A DNA stretch of 7,749 nt, from positions 1 through 7,749 of the forward strand of contig USEF01000074.1 in NCBI GenBank assembly GCA_900553475.1, given 5' to 3'. The stretch comes from an uncultured Collinsella sp. (GTDB taxonomy: Bacteria; Actinomycetota; Coriobacteriia; Coriobacteriales; Coriobacteriaceae). The position numbers were made by a program, and so were the translations under genes. The notes beneath the pieces are model-generated. The model saw only the letters and a program-made list of their open reading frames with translations. It had not been told where the DNA came from and searched no databases. Every line of letters begins with the position of its first letter. Positions within the stretch are counted from its first letter, which is position 1. This document shows positions 5,631 to 7,749 of the stretch, one piece after another.

Positions 5631-5640
5631 GCTCATCCAT

Positions 5641-5648
5641 AGAGGAGG
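5641..5648 (+). promoter_or_regulatory. Ribosome binding site that sets the purD TTG start
   Basis: AGAGGAGG lies 5 nt before TTG 5654. It supports TTG as the start and argues against the 57 extra residues that an upstream start at 5483, inside purA, would add. Confidence 0.85.
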
Positions 5649-5653
5649 CACCC

Positions 5654-6958
5654 TTGAAGGCGGACACTCAAACCATCGACATCCTGTTGTTGGGCAGCGG
5701 CGGCCGCGAGCATGCTCTGGCAGCAAAGCTCGCAGCATCACCGCGCGCCGGCAAGCTCTACATTGCGCCGGGTAACGGCGGCACCGCGAGCTGCGGCGAG
5801 AACGTGGTTCTCGACGATTGCGATCCTGCGGCCGTGGCGGCGTTTGCCCAGAGCCACGGATGCGGACTCGTGGTGATTGGCCCCGAGGCTCCGCTCGTGG
5901 CGGGTGTTGCCGATGCCGTGCGTGCGGCGGGCATTCCCTGCTTTGGCCCGGGTGCCGAGGGCGCTCAGATGGAGGGTTCCAAGCTATTCTCCAAGCAGCT
6001 CATGGAGCGTGCCGGCATTCCGACGGCCGCCTACGGCTCGTTTACTGACGAGGCTTCGGCTCTTGCCTATGTGCGCGAGCAGGGCGCCCCACTGGTCGTG
6101 AAGGCTGACGGCCTGGCTGCAGGCAAGGGCGTTATCGTGGCGACCGAGCTCGAGCAGGCCGAGGAGGCCGTGCGCGAGTGCTTTGGCGGCACCTTTGGCG
6201 ATGCCGGCAACACCGTTGTCATTGAGGAAATGCTGGTTGGCCCCGAGTGCTCGCTGCTGGCCTTTACCGACGGCAAGACCGTGCGTCCTATGGCCACCTC
6301 GCAGGATCACAAGCGTGCACTCGAGGGCGACAAGGGCCCCAACACCGGTGGCATGGGCGTCTACAGCCCGGTGCCCATCGTGACCGACGAGGAGCACGCC
6401 ACCATGGTGAAGGTCATGGAGCAGACCGTGGCCGAGCTTGCTGCCGAGGGCATCGACTACCGCGGCTGCCTGTATGGCGGCTTTATGCTTACCCCCGCCG
6501 GCCCCAAGGTGCTGGAGTTCAACGCCCGCTTTGGCGACCCTGAGACGCAGGTCGTGCTGCCGCGCCTCAAGAACGACCTGGTCGAGGTCATGCTGGCTTG
6601 TGCCAACTGTGAGCTCGATCAGATTGAACTCGACTGGCGTGACGAGTGGGCTGTGGCTGTTGTCCTGACGAGCGCGGGCTACCCCGGCAGCTACGAGAAG
6701 GGCAAAGTCATCACCGGCATCGCCGACGCCGAGGCCATGGAGAACGTGACCGTGTACCATGCCGGCACCGCCGTGGTGGACGGTCAGCTCGTGACCAACG
6801 GTGGCCGAGTGCTTGCCGTGACCGCGTTGGGCGATACGTTTGAGAACGCCCGCAACCTTGCCTACGAGGCCTGCGAGAAGATTGATTTTGAGGGCAAGAC
6901 CCTGCGTCATGACATCGGCCTGCGCGCGCTGCGTGGCCGCGACGCCTGGGATGCCTAA
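5654..6958 (+). CDS. purD: Phosphoribosylamine-glycine ligase (GAR synthetase)
   Basis: Encodes 434 residues from a TTG start, close to the family norm (E. coli PurD has 429). It uses ATP to join phosphoribosylamine and glycine, the second step of purine synthesis. The N-terminal domain opens with ILLLGSGGREHALA (10-23), the phosphoribosylamine-site loop. GPEAPLVAG lies at 76-84. The ATP-grasp part includes PLVVKADGLAAGKGV (146-160), SQDHKRALEGDKGPNTGGMG (216-235), a PurD signature, and LEFNARFGDPETQ (287-299) with metal-binding acidic residues. No truncation or fusion to PurM or PurN is seen. The start follows a strong ribosome binding site and is the most upstream one that does not enter purA. 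It probably shares a transcript with the Nudix gene 21 bp downstream. Confidence 0.97.
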   Translation: MKADTQTIDILLLGSGGREHALAAKLAASPRAGKLYIAPGNGGTASCGENVVLDDCDPAAVAAFAQSHGCGLVVIGPEAPLVAGVADAVRAAGIPCFGPGAEGAQMEGSKLFSKQLMERAGIPTAAYGSFTDEASALAYVREQGAPLVVKADGLAAGKGVIVATELEQAEEAVRECFGGTFGDAGNTVVIEEMLVGPECSLLAFTDGKTVRPMATSQDHKRALEGDKGPNTGGMGVYSPVPIVTDEEHATMVKVMEQTVAELAAEGIDYRGCLYGGFMLTPAGPKVLEFNARFGDPETQVVLPRLKNDLVEVMLACANCELDQIELDWRDEWAVAVVLTSAGYPGSYEKGKVITGIADAEAMENVTVYHAGTAVVDGQLVTNGGRVLAVTALGDTFENARNLAYEACEKIDFEGKTLRHDIGLRALRGRDAWDA

Positions 6959-6963
6959 AGTCC

Positions 6964-6970
6964 GAGAGGG
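6964..6970 (+). promoter_or_regulatory. Ribosome binding site that sets the Nudix gene start
   Basis: GAGAGGG lies 9 nt before ATG 6980. The in-frame ATG at 6971 touches the element directly, leaving no spacing, so 6980 is preferred. Confidence 0.6.
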
Positions 6971-6979
6971 ATGAGACGG

Positions 6980-7675
6980 ATGGACGAGAAGAACGAAGAG
7001 CTCGTGGACGCGCAGATCGTCGAAGAGGACAGCCGCATGTATGGGCACGCCGAGGGCGAGCCTGGTGGCGAGGTCGCTGACGAGCCGGCGCTGGTGCTGG
7101 GCGACGACGACCCGCACGATGCCGAGCTGCACGAGAAGATTCTTTCGGAGGAGTGCGCCTGGAAGGGCAAGATCCTCGACGTCCACCGTCTTGAGGTTGA
7201 ACTGCCCAACGGTCGCCGTAGCGCCCGCGATATCGTTCGCCATCCGGGTGCGGCGGCCGTTGTGGCGCTGACCGAGAGCGGCAAGATCGTACTGGTGCGT
7301 CAGTACCGCACCGCCATCGACCGCGTGACGGTCGAGATTCCCGCCGGCAAGCTCGATCCAGGCGAGGACCCGCTCGATTGCGCCAAGCGCGAGCTGCACG
7401 AGGAGACGGGCTTTAGGGCTGGTCGCATTCGCTTTTTGACGTCGATTGTCACGTCCTGCGGCTTCTGTGACGAGATCATTCACATCTATCTGGCCACCAA
7501 ACTCGAGTTCGATGCACCCAACCCCGATGATGACGAGTTTGTCAACGTGGATCTGGTGCCGCTGCACGAGCTGATCGACGCCGTGCTCGACGGCAAGATC
7601 GAAGACGCCAAGACCGTTGTGGGTGCCTTGGCTTGCGACAGCATTGCTCATCGTTTGGGTGGAGCGGAGCTCTAG
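6980..7675 (+). CDS. Nudix hydrolase, ADP-ribose pyrophosphatase type
   Basis: Encodes 231 residues. Residues 123-145 form a perfect Nudix box: Gly123, Glu129, Arg137-Glu138, Glu141-Glu142 and Gly144, with the Glu residues expected to bind Mg2+. Around it, LPNGRRSARDIVRHPGAAAV (75-94), VLVRQYR (104-110) and VEIPAGK (118-124) match the ADP-ribose pyrophosphatase branch, which splits ADP-ribose to AMP and ribose 5-phosphate. Substrate assignment rests on this resemblance. Residues 1 to about 55 are an extra, highly acidic N-terminal stretch (EEDS, GEPGGEVADEP, GDDDPHDAE) with no signal peptide or membrane segment. It begins 21 bp after purD with no terminator between, so co-transcription is likely. 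An alternative start at 6971 adds three residues. Confidence 0.9.
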   Translation: MDEKNEELVDAQIVEEDSRMYGHAEGEPGGEVADEPALVLGDDDPHDAELHEKILSEECAWKGKILDVHRLEVELPNGRRSARDIVRHPGAAAVVALTESGKIVLVRQYRTAIDRVTVEIPAGKLDPGEDPLDCAKRELHEETGFRAGRIRFLTSIVTSCGFCDEIIHIYLATKLEFDAPNPDDDEFVNVDLVPLHELIDAVLDGKIEDAKTVVGALACDSIAHRLGGAEL

Positions 7676-7703
7676 GTTACGCGGTTTTACCAAACCGCGT
7701 AAC
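7676..7703. repeat. Perfect hairpin directly after the Nudix gene
   Basis: Twelve-base arms GTTACGCGGTTT (7676-7687) and AAACCGCGTAAC (7692-7703) pair perfectly around TACC, beginning at the base after the stop codon. No T tract follows on either strand. It probably marks the 3' end of the purD-Nudix transcript, by RNA protection or Rho-aided termination. The last 46 bases of the window hold nothing I can identify. Confidence 0.65.
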
Positions 7704-7749
7704 GAGTCGACGCTGCAAACGCCCCTAAGCGGCAATCTGCCTTTCAATC

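Noticed and set aside
5984..7747. 587-residue minus-strand frame opposite purD and the Nudix gene
   Set aside because: Same antisense artefact. It crosses two genes and the terminal hairpin and has no recognisable domain.

Overview
The window looks like an ordinary chromosomal housekeeping region of a G+C-rich actinobacterium. Within that phylum a Coriobacteriia member (Collinsella-like) is my best guess. The basis is the strong G/C preference at third codon positions, the order rpsF-ssb-rpsR-rplI-dnaB-purA-purD, and an S18 with the cysteine-rich zinc-binding pattern. Genus assignment is inference only. I found no defence system, CRISPR array, transposase, phage gene or other obviously new system.

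Left end (1-390): two serine tRNA genes on the minus strand, tRNA-Ser(GGA) then tRNA-Ser(CGA). They have one clear promoter ahead of the first, and a Rho-independent terminator after each. At the window edge lies the 3' end of a third serine-type tRNA in the opposite orientation. It is nearly identical to the tRNA-Ser(CGA) 3' end but has a mismatched T stem, so it may be a real gene cut by the edge, a decayed copy, or an attachment-site remnant. From 390 to 750 there is no convincing gene, only a strong palindrome at 430-453.

Middle (751-2610): a ribosomal/single-strand-DNA operon read rightward, with a promoter at 751-779, a leader hairpin, rpsF (S6), ssb, rpsR (S18) and rplI (L9), closed by a textbook terminator at 2572-2610. 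The position of the leader hairpin fits S6:S18 feedback control, but the known CCG signature is not visible. L9 carries an unusual tail of 31 residues made almost only of Glu, Ala, Thr and Val.

Right (2611-7749): dnaB (replicative helicase), probably from its own weak promoter. Next is purA (adenylosuccinate synthetase), whose promoter overlaps the dnaB stop codon and has a perfect small palindrome in its spacer. purD (GAR synthetase) follows from a TTG start after a structured 121-bp gap. Last is a Nudix hydrolase of the ADP-ribose pyrophosphatase type with an acidic N-terminal extension, 21 bp after purD. The block thus combines translation (S6, S18, L9, Ser-tRNAs), replication (SSB, DnaB) and purine supply (PurA, PurD), with the Nudix enzyme as a likely nucleotide-sugar house-cleaner. 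Very long antisense open frames across these genes are by-products of G+C-rich codon use.
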